A stretch of 60,000 nucleotides of DNA. It comes from Cristatella mucedo (Eukaryota; Bryozoa; Phylactolaemata; Cristatellidae). Made by a program: the position numbers and the translations under genes. The stretch spans positions 870,001-930,000 of the forward strand of contig WPIO01000043.1 of the NCBI GenBank assembly GCA_009760855.2. The letters are read 5' to 3'. This document shows positions 1 through 9,424 of this stretch, one piece after another; position 1 is the first letter of the stretch, and the number at the start of each line of letters is the position of its first letter. The notes below the pieces were generated by a model that did no database searches, had not been told where the DNA came from, and saw only the letters and a program-made list of their open reading frames with translations.

Positions 1-364
1 CGTTGGTCATGCATGCTTCCTTTTTGGCCTGGATTCCTGCCATTGGCATTCTGGAGAAAAATATGTCGAAAATCCGACCTCAAGAAGTGTTCTTTCATGC
101 GCCACTGGACTTCAACACTAGCTGACCACCCAAAATTTACTTGTGAAGGCAAGTTAGCGTTGATTAACACGAGTGCTACTCCCTTGTCCCTGCCGCGGAG
201 AGCTCCAAGTCAGTGAAGTGGCAGAGTTTGCGATAGAAGTTAAGGAAATGGCCCGGAAAATGACATTTCACAGTCACTTCTTGGCAAAATTCTCGAGATT
301 GTATGTGCGCTGTAGTTTCAAATTTTCTCGGCTTAACTCAGTAATTTTTGCTGTGATAATCAAT
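1..364. other. Unassigned sequence
   Basis: Short open frames of about 65 codons occur here, but none shows a recognisable domain. No repeat seen elsewhere in the window was matched. It may be unique flanking DNA or an old repeat. Confidence 0.4.
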
Positions 365-379
365 TAAATTTGCCACTTT

Positions 380-948
380 GAATATAATCATAATACTGCT
401 GCACTTTATAAAGCACCCTCTCAATCTCTTTCTAGGCGCTTTACATTTGCTGCAAAGGGAAATGCGATTGAATGGTGAGTAATATCAGGCTTGATAAACC
501 ACATGATTAACATGGTTAGGGGTGACATGCACAGGGTCAGCATGCAAGTGTGGTTAGTGGCAGCATGCACAGTATCAGCACGCATAAGCGAATGAAGCAC
601 GAATCAGAAGGACCCACTAAATTTTGTCCTAAATAGGTGTGTTTTTAGGTATTTTAAACACGGTCAAGTCAGGGGTGTTGCGACGCAAGTCGGGAGTGAG
701 TTTCAGGCTTTGGGAGCATACGAATTAAATTCTTGGTCTCCAAAAGATTTGGGGTTTGGTAAACTGTTGAATTCCGAAAAGCGGATCGTACGATGCTTGG
801 CCTAGTGGGGGAGAAGATCTGAGAGATAGGCGGGAGCCAAAGAATGAAGTAACCTAAAAGTGAGCGACAAAACCCCGAATTCGATTAGTTGCTTGACTGG
901 TAGCCAATGGAGGTCGGTGAGAAGTGGTGTGATGTGGCACTTGCGATG
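380..948 (-). mobile_element. 5'-truncated L2-like LINE (family L-B), 3' part
   Basis: Read on the minus strand, this is the 3' part of the RT-bearing LINE that recurs at 31.1, 35.7 and 57.2 kb: the end of the ORF, a 3' UTR and the terminal hairpin around 400-450. The frame is broken by substitutions and indels. Similarity ends at about 947, where LTR sequence of element A begins, so the LTR element probably inserted into or truncated this LINE. Confidence 0.8.
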
Positions 949-1023
949 TGTAGTTCGTATGTACGTATGTATGTATGTATTGTATGCTGGCTCCTGACTT
1001 GTGACGTTAAGGTAAAGGGAGCG
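949..1023 (+). mobile_element. Collapsed remnant of an LTR element: LTR start plus polypurine-tract flank
   Basis: Positions 949-961 repeat the first bases of the LTR that starts at 1024 (TGTAGTTCGTATG). About 40 bp later the sequence changes to a stretch ending AAAGGGAGCG. A close relative of that stretch lies immediately before the 3' LTR of element B at 7599. It therefore looks like the start of one LTR joined to the polypurine tract of a deleted internal region, directly ahead of the next LTR. Confidence 0.6.
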
Positions 1024-1436
1024 TGTAGTTCGTATGTAGTGTATGCAGGCTCCACTGATGAGCCACTGGTGAGCTGGTAGAAGCACCACCAAGAGGGGCT
1101 GGTGCACAGCTGTGGACCGCCTTTGATGTGGTATGGACACAGGCCGGTAACCAGCTGGTGGCCAGATGGTGGATTCACCATCAGGGTCGGCCAGTGCACA
1201 GCTGTGGTCCGCCTGTGATGTGGCATGGACCAGCTGGTGGCCAGATGGCGGATTCACCATCAGGGTCGGCCGGTGCACAGTTGTGGTCGATGAATCATCG
1301 GAGTCGACCAGGGGACTGGGGGAGTCGTGTGAGACTAGAGGCCGAGGAGAGCCGTGAGCTCTTAGGCTCCCTGCGTTGGGAATAAACTGTCGGTATTGGG
1401 CATCGGCTGGCTCTCTGCTGTGCGACCAAACTACCA
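1024..1436 (+). mobile_element. 5' LTR of element A
   Basis: The segment begins TGTAGTTCG and ends near CTACCA, giving a TG...CA structure. It contains AATAAA at about 1380, a likely polyadenylation signal, and two diverged tandem copies of a block of about 85 bp at roughly 1108-1193 and 1194-1276. A solo LTR of the same family, in reverse orientation with a clear target duplication, lies at 33856-34286 and fixes the LTR ends. The 3' LTR of element A is not in the window. Confidence 0.75.
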
Positions 1437-1476
1437 GCTATTTCTCGGCTGGAGCGACTGTGTGGTCCGTATAAAG

Positions 1477-2181
1477 ATGAGTCTGAAAGTAAAACTGGTG
1501 GAAGGAAAAAGTTTGCAATTCGTCGGCAGCGGAGACTTCGCTGAATGGCTAAATCGGTTCGAAAGATTAGCCAAAATGCAAGGAATTGATGACCTTACAC
1601 GTGTGGAATACGCCGTCTACGATGGCGTCCCCGAGGCGGCTAAGGAAGACTACGCCGCGGTAAGAAAAGCGCTGCTGGCAGCATTTTCGCCGAATCGCTT
1701 CGATGCCTACGAGGAATTCACCTCGCGTCGCCTTGCTGAAGGTGAAAACGTGGACGGCTTTTGGGCGGACTTGAATCGGTTTGCTAGGCTGGTGGCCGGT
1801 GATTTTGTCAAATGCGCCTTTGTTGCTGGGCTGCCGGAGGCCGCAAATAGGCACCTCCAAGCCTCATGCAACCTCGCGAAAATGCCTGCGGATGTTCTTG
1901 TCGAGAAGGCTCGCGTCATAGTGAAGGCGAGCGTCAGCATTCCGAAAGCGGCAGAAAGTTGCTTCGCATCCGGCTCTCGTTCGGGATGGCTTCCCCAGGG
2001 ACAGACTAACAGAGATGCGTGTTTCCTGTGCAAGGCCATCGGGCACTTAAGCCGTGATTGTCCTTTTAAAGCGGCGCGCCGTGGTCGCGGGAGGCACTGT
2101 TACGTCTGTGGGAGCATTCAACATCTCGCTGCTAACTGCTTGGATCGGGCCGTCGTACCAAACTGGCCAAAAAACGAGTAG
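1477..2181 (+). pseudogene. Gag-like protein of element A
   Basis: Gag packages the element RNA in virus-like particles. The frame is open without an upstream stop from 1396; the ATG at 1477 lies just after the LTR and is preferred, giving about 234 residues. Near the C-terminus are two zinc knuckles of the form C-x2-C-x4-H-x4-C (CFLCKAIGHLSRDC and CYVCGSIQHLAANC, about 2018-2150). The pol frame overlaps its end in the +1 frame by up to about 130 nt, consistent with gag-pol frameshifting. This frame is intact, but the element is dead. Confidence 0.8.
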
Positions 2182-3520
2182 GGGAGAGCACGCATTGTTG
2201 CGCCGGCGCTTGCCCCTCCGTTATGGCGGCCTTTCTTTGGTACGTGTCCTCATCGAAAACTCCGAGGCGTCAGCGCTCGCGGATACTGGGTGCTCGAGGT
2301 CCATCATTTCGGCGACGCTTGCGGACCCTGCGAGGGTGAGGCGAGCGTGCGAGGAAGTCGTGATGATGAATGGAGCCACGGCTGTCTGCAAGTCCACGTG
2401 CGTCGCTACGGTAGCCCTCTGCGGACGAACCATAGTGCTGGACTGCCTTGTGTCAGATGTCTTTCCTGGTTTCGGGTTACCACTTGGTATGGATGCCATT
2501 GAACTCCTAGGCGGCGTGATTATCGTTCCTTCCGCTGGTCATGTTGAGTTCATGTGCCAAAGGGGAATTACAGAGTCAGCACACCGTTCCGAGGCAGCAG
2601 TAGTGGCGTCTCCTAGTGTCAAACGGGCTGTAGCATTGTCGGCCGCTGACGTACTGATTGAGGACAAGGACTTCAAGGCAGTATTCCATCAGGGGCGCTG
2701 GTCAGTCAAGTGGGAGTGGACGAATCGTCGTGTCTTCCCCCAATTGACGAACCATACCGCTTCATACCATGTGGAAGATGAAATTCGTGCCGACTACGAA
2801 AAGGAGGTGGAAGAGTGGATCAAGAAAGGCTGGTTGCAGCCATTCGCTCGTCATTTTGGTGACCTGATCCCTCTAATGGCCATTGTACAGGCAAGTGAGG
2901 GCAAAGTGAGGCCCGTGATGGACTACCGAGAACTTAACCAGTTTATCTCAAGTCACACGGCTGGCGGTGATGTGTGTAGCACTAAGCTCAGATCGTGGCG
3001 ACGGCTGGACGAGAGCGTGAGCATAATTGACCTGCGAAATGCATACTTTCAGGTGCATGTTGATCCAGCTCTCTTGCAATATCAGGTCGTGGAATGCAAA
3101 GGCCGTCGGTACTGCCTCACATGACTAGGTTTTGGACTTAATGTCGCACCGAAAATAATGACTGCGATTCTGACAAAGGTCCTGTCCATGAATGAAAGAG
3201 TTCGTACTGGTACCGAGTCGTTTGTCGACGATATTGTTGTCAATAACAGCGTCGTCTCGAATGGTGAGGTAATCGACTTGCTACGAACGTTTGGTTTGGA
3301 GGCTAAGCCGCCGGAAAGCCTCGCTGGCGGAGGGGTCCTTGGCCTTCGCGTATGCAGGCCGAAGGAAGGTGAGGAGCCGTTCGTTGGCGTCGCGATAACT
3401 TGGTGAGTGCATTTCCCAATGCCCCATCGCGACACCAGCTGTTTTCGTGGTGCGAGCAGCTGATCGGGCATTTCCCAATCGCAGGCTGGCTTCGCCCGGC
3501 CTGCAGTTAATTAAAGCGAG
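2054..3520 (+). pseudogene. Pol of element A, first part: aspartic protease and reverse transcriptase
   Basis: The protease signature ADTGCS lies at about 2278-2295. RT follows from about 2780, with KVRPVMDYRELN (finger region), DLRNAYFQVHVD (motif A region) and FVDDIVV (catalytic motif C, FVDD). The frame stops at TGA 3122-3124 where element B has an Arg codon, then resumes in the same frame to about 3406. A further break precedes the RT-RNase H linker. The coding sequence is interrupted at 3520 by element B. Confidence 0.85.
3516..3520 (+). repeat. Target site duplication (left) of element B
   Basis: GCGAG directly precedes the TG of the 5' LTR and is repeated exactly at 7907-7911 after the 3' LTR. 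A 5-bp duplication is typical of Ty3/Gypsy integrases. Confidence 0.9.
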
Positions 3521-3828
3521 TGTGGTCTGAGTATATGCAGGCCGGTACCGCTCCATTCGTAAACAGCTGTAAGGAGCATCACCGGTCGTGCAAAGCTGTG
3601 GTCCGCCTGTGGTGTGGTTTGGACAGTCCGGTAACCACAGTCAGATGGTGGATTCACCATCGGGGTTGGCCAAAACACAGCCGTGGGCCAGGAGGTAGAT
3701 TCAGTGGGGAGAAAGGGGCGAATAAAGTCGTGCTCCCTCTGCTCTGTAGTAGAATAAACTGTTGGTGTTGGTTCTGTTCGGGCGTTCTTCGTGCAAGGCG
3801 TTCTTCATGCAAGGCGCATCGAAGCATA
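3521..3828 (+). mobile_element. 5' LTR of element B
   Basis: It starts TGTGGTCTGAG and ends about GAAGCATA, where the 3' copy has GAAGCACA. It contains AATAAA near 3752. A short direct repeat (GTTCTTCGTGCAAGGC-like, twice) sits near the 3' end. The sequence after the LTR (AGCTATTTC) resembles that after LTR A, suggesting a shared primer-binding region. Confidence 0.88.
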
Positions 3829-3842
3829 AGCTATTTCGTGGG

Positions 3843-4573
3843 ATGGAGTTAATGGCGTCAATGGTAATGCTAGGCAAAATCGCACCTTATGACGGCAAAA
3901 CGGACTTCGTCGCGTGGGTACGTCGACTGGACTCCGTGGCCAAGACGAACAAGGTTAAAGATGACAATCTTGCCGCACTCATGCCCTTGTATTTAACCGG
4001 CGGAGCTTTTGCCGTCTATGAAGGGCTGGTGGAGAGTGATAAATGTGACTATACAAAGGTGAAACGCGCACTTAGCGCAGCGTTTTCGCCCGATTGCTGC
4101 CGCTCGTACGACGAGTTATCGAGCAGAAAAATTCGCGAGGGTGAGTCGCAGACGTCTACTTGGCCGACCTTGTTCGCTAGGCGTCTATTGTCTTTGCTGC
4201 TCAAGCGGGGGGGGGGGCACCTGCGTATCCCGCAGAGTCTTTGCTGAAGTGCACATTTGTGTCGAGCCTACCCGATGACGTAAAGCGGCAACTTCGAGCA
4301 GCGTGCTCGCTTACCAATGCTGATTCGCCCGTGCTGGTTAAATCGTCGAGGAACTTTGTCTCACCAAGTGAGGCATGTCTCGCCGGCCGTTTCGAGGATC
4401 GACGCGCTCATACCCGCGGCGTCGTGGTGCCGTCTAGGCCGGACTCGCAAAGGTGGTTTACCCACCGGCCTTTTCGCAGCGGGCCGCGCACGCGACTTTG
4501 CTGGATCTGTGGCGATCCGAATCATCTAGCTGCAGTGTGTGGTAAAAAGTTCGGTGATCAAAAAAACGAATAA
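3843..4573 (+). pseudogene. Gag-like protein of element B, frameshifted
   Basis: The N-terminal part (from ATG 3843) and the C-terminal part (frame of 4241-4573) are in different frames. They are separated near a run of eleven G at 4207-4217, a likely slippage mutation. The C-terminal part has one zinc knuckle, CWICGDPNHLAAVC, at about 4498-4540. Similarity to gag of element A (for example the A(A/S)FSP segment and the region before the knuckles) shows they are related families. Confidence 0.78.
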
Positions 4574-4599
4574 AGGGAACCGCCGACACCTGCGCCAGC

Positions 4600-5800
4600 G
4601 TGTTCACCTTGACTTCGGCGAGACTGCCCTCCATTGGCGTGATGTTAAATGGCCAGTTTGCTACTGCACTTGTCGACACCGGCTGCTTCCGCACGGTGCT
4701 GGCCTCCTCTCTCGATCTGCAGCCTGCGAGAGAGGGTATATTGATGATGGACGGTGACCGGGCTCTCTGTACCTCTACATGTAAGGTCAGTTTGTTAATT
4801 AGAGGAGTAGCGCTGGAAGTTAATTGTTTGGTGACCGATATAATTGCTGGCTGGGACATCATCCTTAGGATGGATGTCATAAGAGCGCTAGGCGGCGTCC
4901 GCGTAGGGCACAGCGGTGAAGGCCAAGTTGACTTCGGTAATGAGGCTCCAGCGACCCGATGCATTCGCGGCGAAAGAAACAGTGTAACCTGCCCTCACTC
5001 TCCCCCGGCCACCGACGTTTCGCTCGTTGCAAAGGTCGGAAATTCGAGCGAGCTTACAGTCTCCGACAAAGACTTTACTGCCGTATTCCACGATGGCGCG
5101 TGGCACGTGCGCTGAAACTGGAAAGAAGGCATACAGGCCCCCTTGCTGCAGAACCGCGTGTCCTCATTTCGCATCCCGGCTGAGGTAGAAGCAGAATATG
5201 AACGGGAAGTGGAGGACTGGATAAAGTGTGGCTGGATTCAACCTTTTCACGGGGAGTGCGGTGGGCTGATTCCCTTGATGGCGGTTGTCCAAAGCAGCAA
5301 AGGGAAAGTGAGGCCCGTCCTCGACTATCGCCAGCTCAACCAATTCGTGTCGAGCTACATTGCTGAAGGGGACGTGTGCAGTAATAAACTTGGTCCATGG
5401 CGGCGAATGGGACGAAATGTAAGCTTCGTGGACCTGCGTAAGGCCTATTTGCAAATTCACGTAGACCCATCATTGTGGAAGTACCAGGCGGTTGAATTTC
5501 ATGGCCGCCGATACTGCCTGACTCGCCTGGGTTTCGGCCTTAACGTTGCACAAAAAATAATGAATGTTATATAAAATAAAGTGTTGTCTATGGATGAGCT
5601 GTTCAGATCCGGCACGGATTCATATGTTGACGACATTTTGACGAACAGTGATATCGTCTCAAACGACCGTGTGATTGAGCTTCTCCGCGAGTACGGACTT
5701 GAAGCAAAACCACCTGAAAAATTGAGGGTGGTCGTGTCCCAGGCCTCCGCATTGACAGTAAACGCAACGAGCTCGTATGGCGCCGAGATAATGCCATAGG
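4600..5800 (+). pseudogene. Protease and reverse transcriptase of element B
   Basis: The aspartic protease has LVDTGC at about 4671-4690. RT has KVRPVLDYRQLNQF, DLRKAYLQIHVD and the catalytic YVDD at about 5625-5640. Protease and RT share one frame, but TGA at 5113-5115 replaces an expected Trp codon and TAA at 5572-5574 interrupts RT between its A and C motifs. After about 5740 the frame shifts toward RNase H. Confidence 0.83.
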
Positions 5801-6881
5801 CTCTGTACAGTCAGTTCTGACGCAGCGAGAATTATTTTCTTGGTGTTGGCAACACGTCGGGAATTTTACGGTAGCCGGCTGGCTGCGACCTACTTGCAAA
5901 AACCTCAAACGTATAGCCAGCGATCAGGACTGGGACAGCAAAGTGCCGAGTGAGGTTCTGGAAATTGCTCACGACGTCCATCGAAGGGTGCTAATTTCTG
6001 ATCCGGTGACTAGCGCGTGGCAGGTGTCCAATGTCGTCAGTAGAAAATTGTGGTGCGATGCGAGCAGCATCGCTATTGGAACGTGCATTGAGATTGATGG
6101 TAAAGTTGTTGAGGATGCCTCATGGCTTCGAAAGCCTGACGATACTTTGCATATAAACACCGCCGAGCTAGAAGCCGTCATCAAAGGCCTTAACATCGCT
6201 ATTGCGTTGGGACTTCAGAAAGTCCAAATCGTGACTGATTCAACTTCGATGTTTGGTTGGCTGAAGTCATTGATCGATGGGGATAAACCCGTGAGGACGA
6301 ACGGCATGGGAGAGGCGATAATTCGACGACGATTGGGCCTACTCCGAGATATTATAATGGAGTGCAATCTGGAGACACCTGTAAGCCTAGTAAGGTCGCC
6401 GGAGAACAAAGCGGACCATCTGGCGCGAGTACCGCAAATGTGGTTGAAGTTCGCGACTTGCTGTACCGGTGCCGTCTCTCCTGAGGTCAGTTTGGCGGCT
6501 CCCAATATCGACCTCCAGCAATTCCACAACCTGCACCACCTGGGCGTCGACAGATCACTATACCTGGCGAGGCTATGTCACCCTAATTTGAACATCCGCA
6601 GAACCGATGTAGAACGAATTGTTCGTTCCTGTCTTCGCTGCAGATCAGAGGATCCGTCGCCGATTTCGTGGCAGCGAGGCAGTCTTGACGTCACCGAACC
6701 ATGGTCTCGTCTTGCGATCGATGTCACACACTACCACGATGAGAAATATCTGACGTTGGTGGATTGTGGGCCAAGCAGATTTACGCTATGGCGGCACATT
6801 CCTAGAGAAGAGGTGCACCTTATCACCAGAGTGCTGGAGCAAATCTTTCGAGAGAGAGAGGCCCACCTACGCAGCTTCTGA
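5800..6881 (+). pseudogene. RNase H and integrase (N-terminal and core) of element B
   Basis: RNase H has all four acidic positions: WCDASS, AELEAVIKG, VTDSTS and NKADHLAR. Integrase follows with an HHCC module (HNLHHLGVD and CLRC) and the first core aspartate in AIDVTHYHD. The frame stops at 6881; the second core aspartate (MDNSAS) is just downstream in another frame. The RNase H type (DASS...WLRK...NKAD) is the same as in element A. Confidence 0.83.
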
Positions 6882-7502
6882 TGGACAACAGTGCCTCGTT
6901 CCGATCTGAGGCAGTTCGGTGTCTCTGTGAACGCTGAGGCGTTAAGACCTTCTACCGGTATGCTTACCGACTGGAAGGCAACGGCATAGGCAAACGCGTG
7001 CATCGGACTATCAGGGGCATGGCAGCTCGCACCGGTAGAGGAGTACTAGATATGGTGTACTGGTACAATTCGGCGCCGACTGAGGGGATAAAGGGCGAAA
7101 CCGTGCCTCACAGGTGGTTATTTACATATGAATGGCGGTGCCCGTTCCAGCCAAAGAAGACACAGCACTGCAACGCCCAATCTGCCATTAACTACACAGC
7201 GGGCCAATTGCGTTTTTGTGAAACCAGCCGATGCGCGGTGTACGTCAGAATGGCCGGAAGGGATTGTGACCTCGGGGACTCACGGCCTTGGTGTCGAGGT
7301 GAACGGAATCCGAAGACATGTGTCGGACGTCAGGCTAGTTCCGGACGCTGAGCCAGTATTACCAGCTCAGCTGCCAGCACCCTCCCAGAGAAGAGGCGAA
7401 GATGATGAGTTTGGTGGGACAGAGGAAAGGGGCGGCCACCAGCTTCGCATGTGGTCGGAACTGCAGCACCCACGTTGGTTCTCCGACTACGTCACGGACT
7501 GA
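6882..7502 (+). pseudogene. Integrase C-terminal part of element B, GPY/F-like module
   Basis: After a frame change the core continues (MDNSAS, then WYNSAPTEG at about 7060-7090). The frame at 7128-7502 then holds a small basic domain (VFVKPADARC, EWPEGIVT, RRHVSDVRLV). That pattern matches the GPY/F-type C-terminal domain of Ty3/Gypsy integrases, which binds DNA or chromatin. The remainder to 7598 looks non-coding. Confidence 0.7.
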
Positions 7503-7598
7503 TCTGTACGTCAGGGGACAAGGGGTTTGCTTAAAAGATGGTACAGTGAGCTACTTGCATTGCAGCTGGAAACTTGTGACCTTAAGGTCAAGGGAGCG
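7503..7598 (+). promoter_or_regulatory. 3' non-coding segment with polypurine tract of element B
   Basis: The segment ends GGTCAAGGGAGCG immediately before the TG of the 3' LTR; the purine-rich AAGGGAG is the likely plus-strand primer. The same block is recognisable at about 990-1023. Confidence 0.6.
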
Positions 7599-7906
7599 TG
7601 TGGTCTGAGTATATGCAGGCCGGTACCGCTCCTTTCGTAAACAGCTGTAAGGAGCATCACCGGTGGTGCAAAGCTGTGGTCCGCCTGTGGTGTGGTTTGG
7701 ACAGGCCGGTAACCACAGTCAGATGGTGGATTCACCATCGGGGTGGGCCAAAACACAGCCGTGGGTGAGGAGGTAGATTCAGTGGGGAGAGAGGGGCGAA
7801 CGAAGAAGTGCTCCCTCTGCTCTGTAGTAGAATAAACTGTTGGTGTTGGTTCTGTCCGGGCGTTCTTCGTGCAAGGCGTTCTTCGTGCAAGGCGCATCGA
7901 AGCACA
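7599..7906 (+). mobile_element. 3' LTR of element B
   Basis: Same length and nearly the same sequence as 3521-3828, ending GAAGCACA. It is followed directly by GCGAG, the target duplication. Confidence 0.9.
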
Positions 7907-7911
7907 GCGAG
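7907..7911 (+). repeat. Target site duplication (right) of element B
   Basis: Exact repeat of GCGAG at 3516-3520. The element A reading resumes here (linker before RNase H). Confidence 0.9.
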
Positions 7912-8522
7912 CCGCTGGCGATGTCGGTTGGGACTCAGTCGTTAGTGAAAATTTCATAGCCATAGCAAGTGAATTGATGCTGCGATTGCGTGCCGACGAT
8001 CCAGTTTCAGGCATTTGGAATGTGCCGAATCAGGATAGTGGCATCCTCTGGAGTGATGCCAGCAGCCTTGCTATCGGCACATGCTTGGATATAGGAGGAA
8101 GAATTGTCGAGGATGCCTCCTGGCTGCGAAAAGCTGACGACGTAGCCCACATCAATCTTGCTGAGCTGGAGGCTATCATCAAGGGCCTCAATCTGGCCAT
8201 TGCTTGGTCATTACGGCAGGTAGAGTTTCGGACAGATTCAGCAACTGCTCACGGATGGCTACAGTCACTGCTGGTTGGAGATAAGCCAGTACGAGCCCAC
8301 GGCATGGGAGAGGCGCTTATCAAACGCAGGCTAGCGCTGATAGCCGACACGGTGTCACAATCCACACCCGAGTGTGGACTGAAGGCTTCCGTAGTCCTGG
8401 TGCGATCATTCAACAATAAAGCCGACCAGCTGACCCGCGTCGCTCAGAAATGGATGAGGGTGAATGTAAGCTGTCTCGCTGTTCCAGAGCAGGCGTCTTC
8501 GCCGGCGGTCGGCTCGACCTAA
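7907..8522 (+). pseudogene. RNase H of element A (second part of pol)
   Basis: The frame after the insertion continues the linker of element A and gives RNase H with WSDASS, AELEAIIKG, RTDSAT and NKADQLTR, so all four catalytic acidic residues are present. It is about as well preserved as the copy in element B. The terminal stop at 8520-8522 precedes the integrase module, which continues in another frame. Confidence 0.85.
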
Positions 8523-8680
8523 AGAGTTTCCGCAGCCTTCACCACTTTGGAGTTGACAGGACACTGCACCTTCCCAGAATGTGCCACCCGAAAGCTACTA
8601 TCCGGCGAAATGACATCGATCGAAGCCGTCGCGAAGGCTTGCCCTCGTTGCAAGTCGATCGATCCTGCAACATCCAATCC
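8520..8680 (+). pseudogene. Integrase start of element A, truncated
   Basis: HHFGVD...RMCHP corresponds to the HHCC region of element B, but the CxxC pair is disturbed (around 8640-8655). Similarity ends where LINE L-A sequence begins. Confidence 0.65.
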
Positions 8681-9401
8681 CTATCCAAGATTAGGAGCTG
8701 TCTCCCACAGTGGCTTGTAAAAATTTAACTAGCTCTTTAGTTCTGTCTCGGCTTGATTATTGTAATTCCCTTATGGCTGGGCTGCCAAAGAAAGCAACTA
8801 GGCCACTACAGCGGACTATGAATATGGCTGCAAGGCTAGTCTTCAAGTCCCAGCGGTTTGAGCACGCGTCTCCTTGGCTGAAAGAGCTAGGATGGTTGCC
8901 GGTTGAGCAAAGGATACAGAGCAAAGTTCTTACGCTGACCCGCAAGGCCCGCCACGGCTTGGCTACTTCGTACCTAGCTGAACTGCTGCATCAGTTTCAG
9001 ACTGATCGCGTCCTCAGGTCCTGTGTGGAGAATACATTAGCTGTCCCATTCCTCCGCTTAAAGACCGTTGGTGACAGAAGCTTGAGCTCTGCAGGTCCTA
9101 GACTGTGGAACTCGCTTCCACAATTTTTACACAACGACAACTACACTCCTACTGCCGATTATGGCACATTCTTTTCAGCGGTCCTGAGCTGCTACTTCTA
9201 TGCTACTCACTACCTCAACTGCTCTCCTGACTCTGCTATGCTTCCCACTTTCTCTTTGTTGCGTGAGGCGAAGTCTGTTGGCTACAGAATGTGTACCGAA
9301 AGCCACTTGGGCTGTGAGTGGGCTACACAAAACTCTCCTGCTAACACCCACATGGTCTTGTGGAGTTACAGACGGAGATACATTACATTACATTACATTG
9401 A
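8676..9401 (+). mobile_element. L2-like LINE (family L-A), 5'-truncated 3' part
   Basis: An open frame (about 8710-9495) encodes the region downstream of the RT core, typical of L2/CR1-like ORF2 C-termini (SSLVLSRLDYCNSLMAGLP, LGWLPVEQRI, RLWNSLPQF). It ends in a 3' UTR and a short tandem tail of ATTAC units at about 9380-9401. Minus-strand relatives lie at 42521-43900 and 58155-58440, and a plus-strand one at 25427-26160. This is transposon ORF, not a host gene. Confidence 0.85.
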
Positions 9402-9424
9402 ACCTGCTCGTCTGTTACTTTTGA

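Larger units (their letters stand above)
3521..7906 (+). mobile_element. Element B: complete Ty3/Gypsy-like LTR retrotransposon nested in element A
   Basis: 4386 bp, bounded by two ~308-bp LTRs and a 5-bp duplication. Internal order: gag (one CCHC knuckle seen), protease, RT, RNase H, integrase with a GPY/F-like C-terminal module. No env-like frame is visible between integrase and the 3' LTR. The reading is broken by a G11 run in gag, in-frame stops at 5113 and 5572, and frameshifts before RNase H and inside integrase. By eye the LTRs differ at about a dozen positions, so the insertion is neither brand new nor very old. Confidence 0.9.
1024..8675 (+). mobile_element. Element A: Ty3/Gypsy-like LTR retrotransposon, interrupted by element B and 3'-truncated
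   Basis: Order: LTR, gag with two CCHC knuckles, aspartic protease, reverse transcriptase, then (after the inserted element B) RNase H and the start of integrase. The reading before 3520 and after 7911 aligns with one uninterrupted stretch of element B (about 5820-5950), showing that the two halves were one element. Stop codons interrupt pol (for example TGA at 3122-3124). The element is lost after the integrase zinc-binding region at about 8675, where a LINE fragment begins. It cannot be autonomous as it stands. Confidence 0.85.

Noticed and set aside
802-1278. Minus-strand 158-codon frame with repeated GHQLV segments
   Set aside because: It is the antisense of the tandem blocks in LTR A and the adjacent LINE end.
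7503-7598. An env-like gene between integrase and the 3' LTR of element B
   Set aside because: The interval is under 100 bp and has no signal or transmembrane segment.
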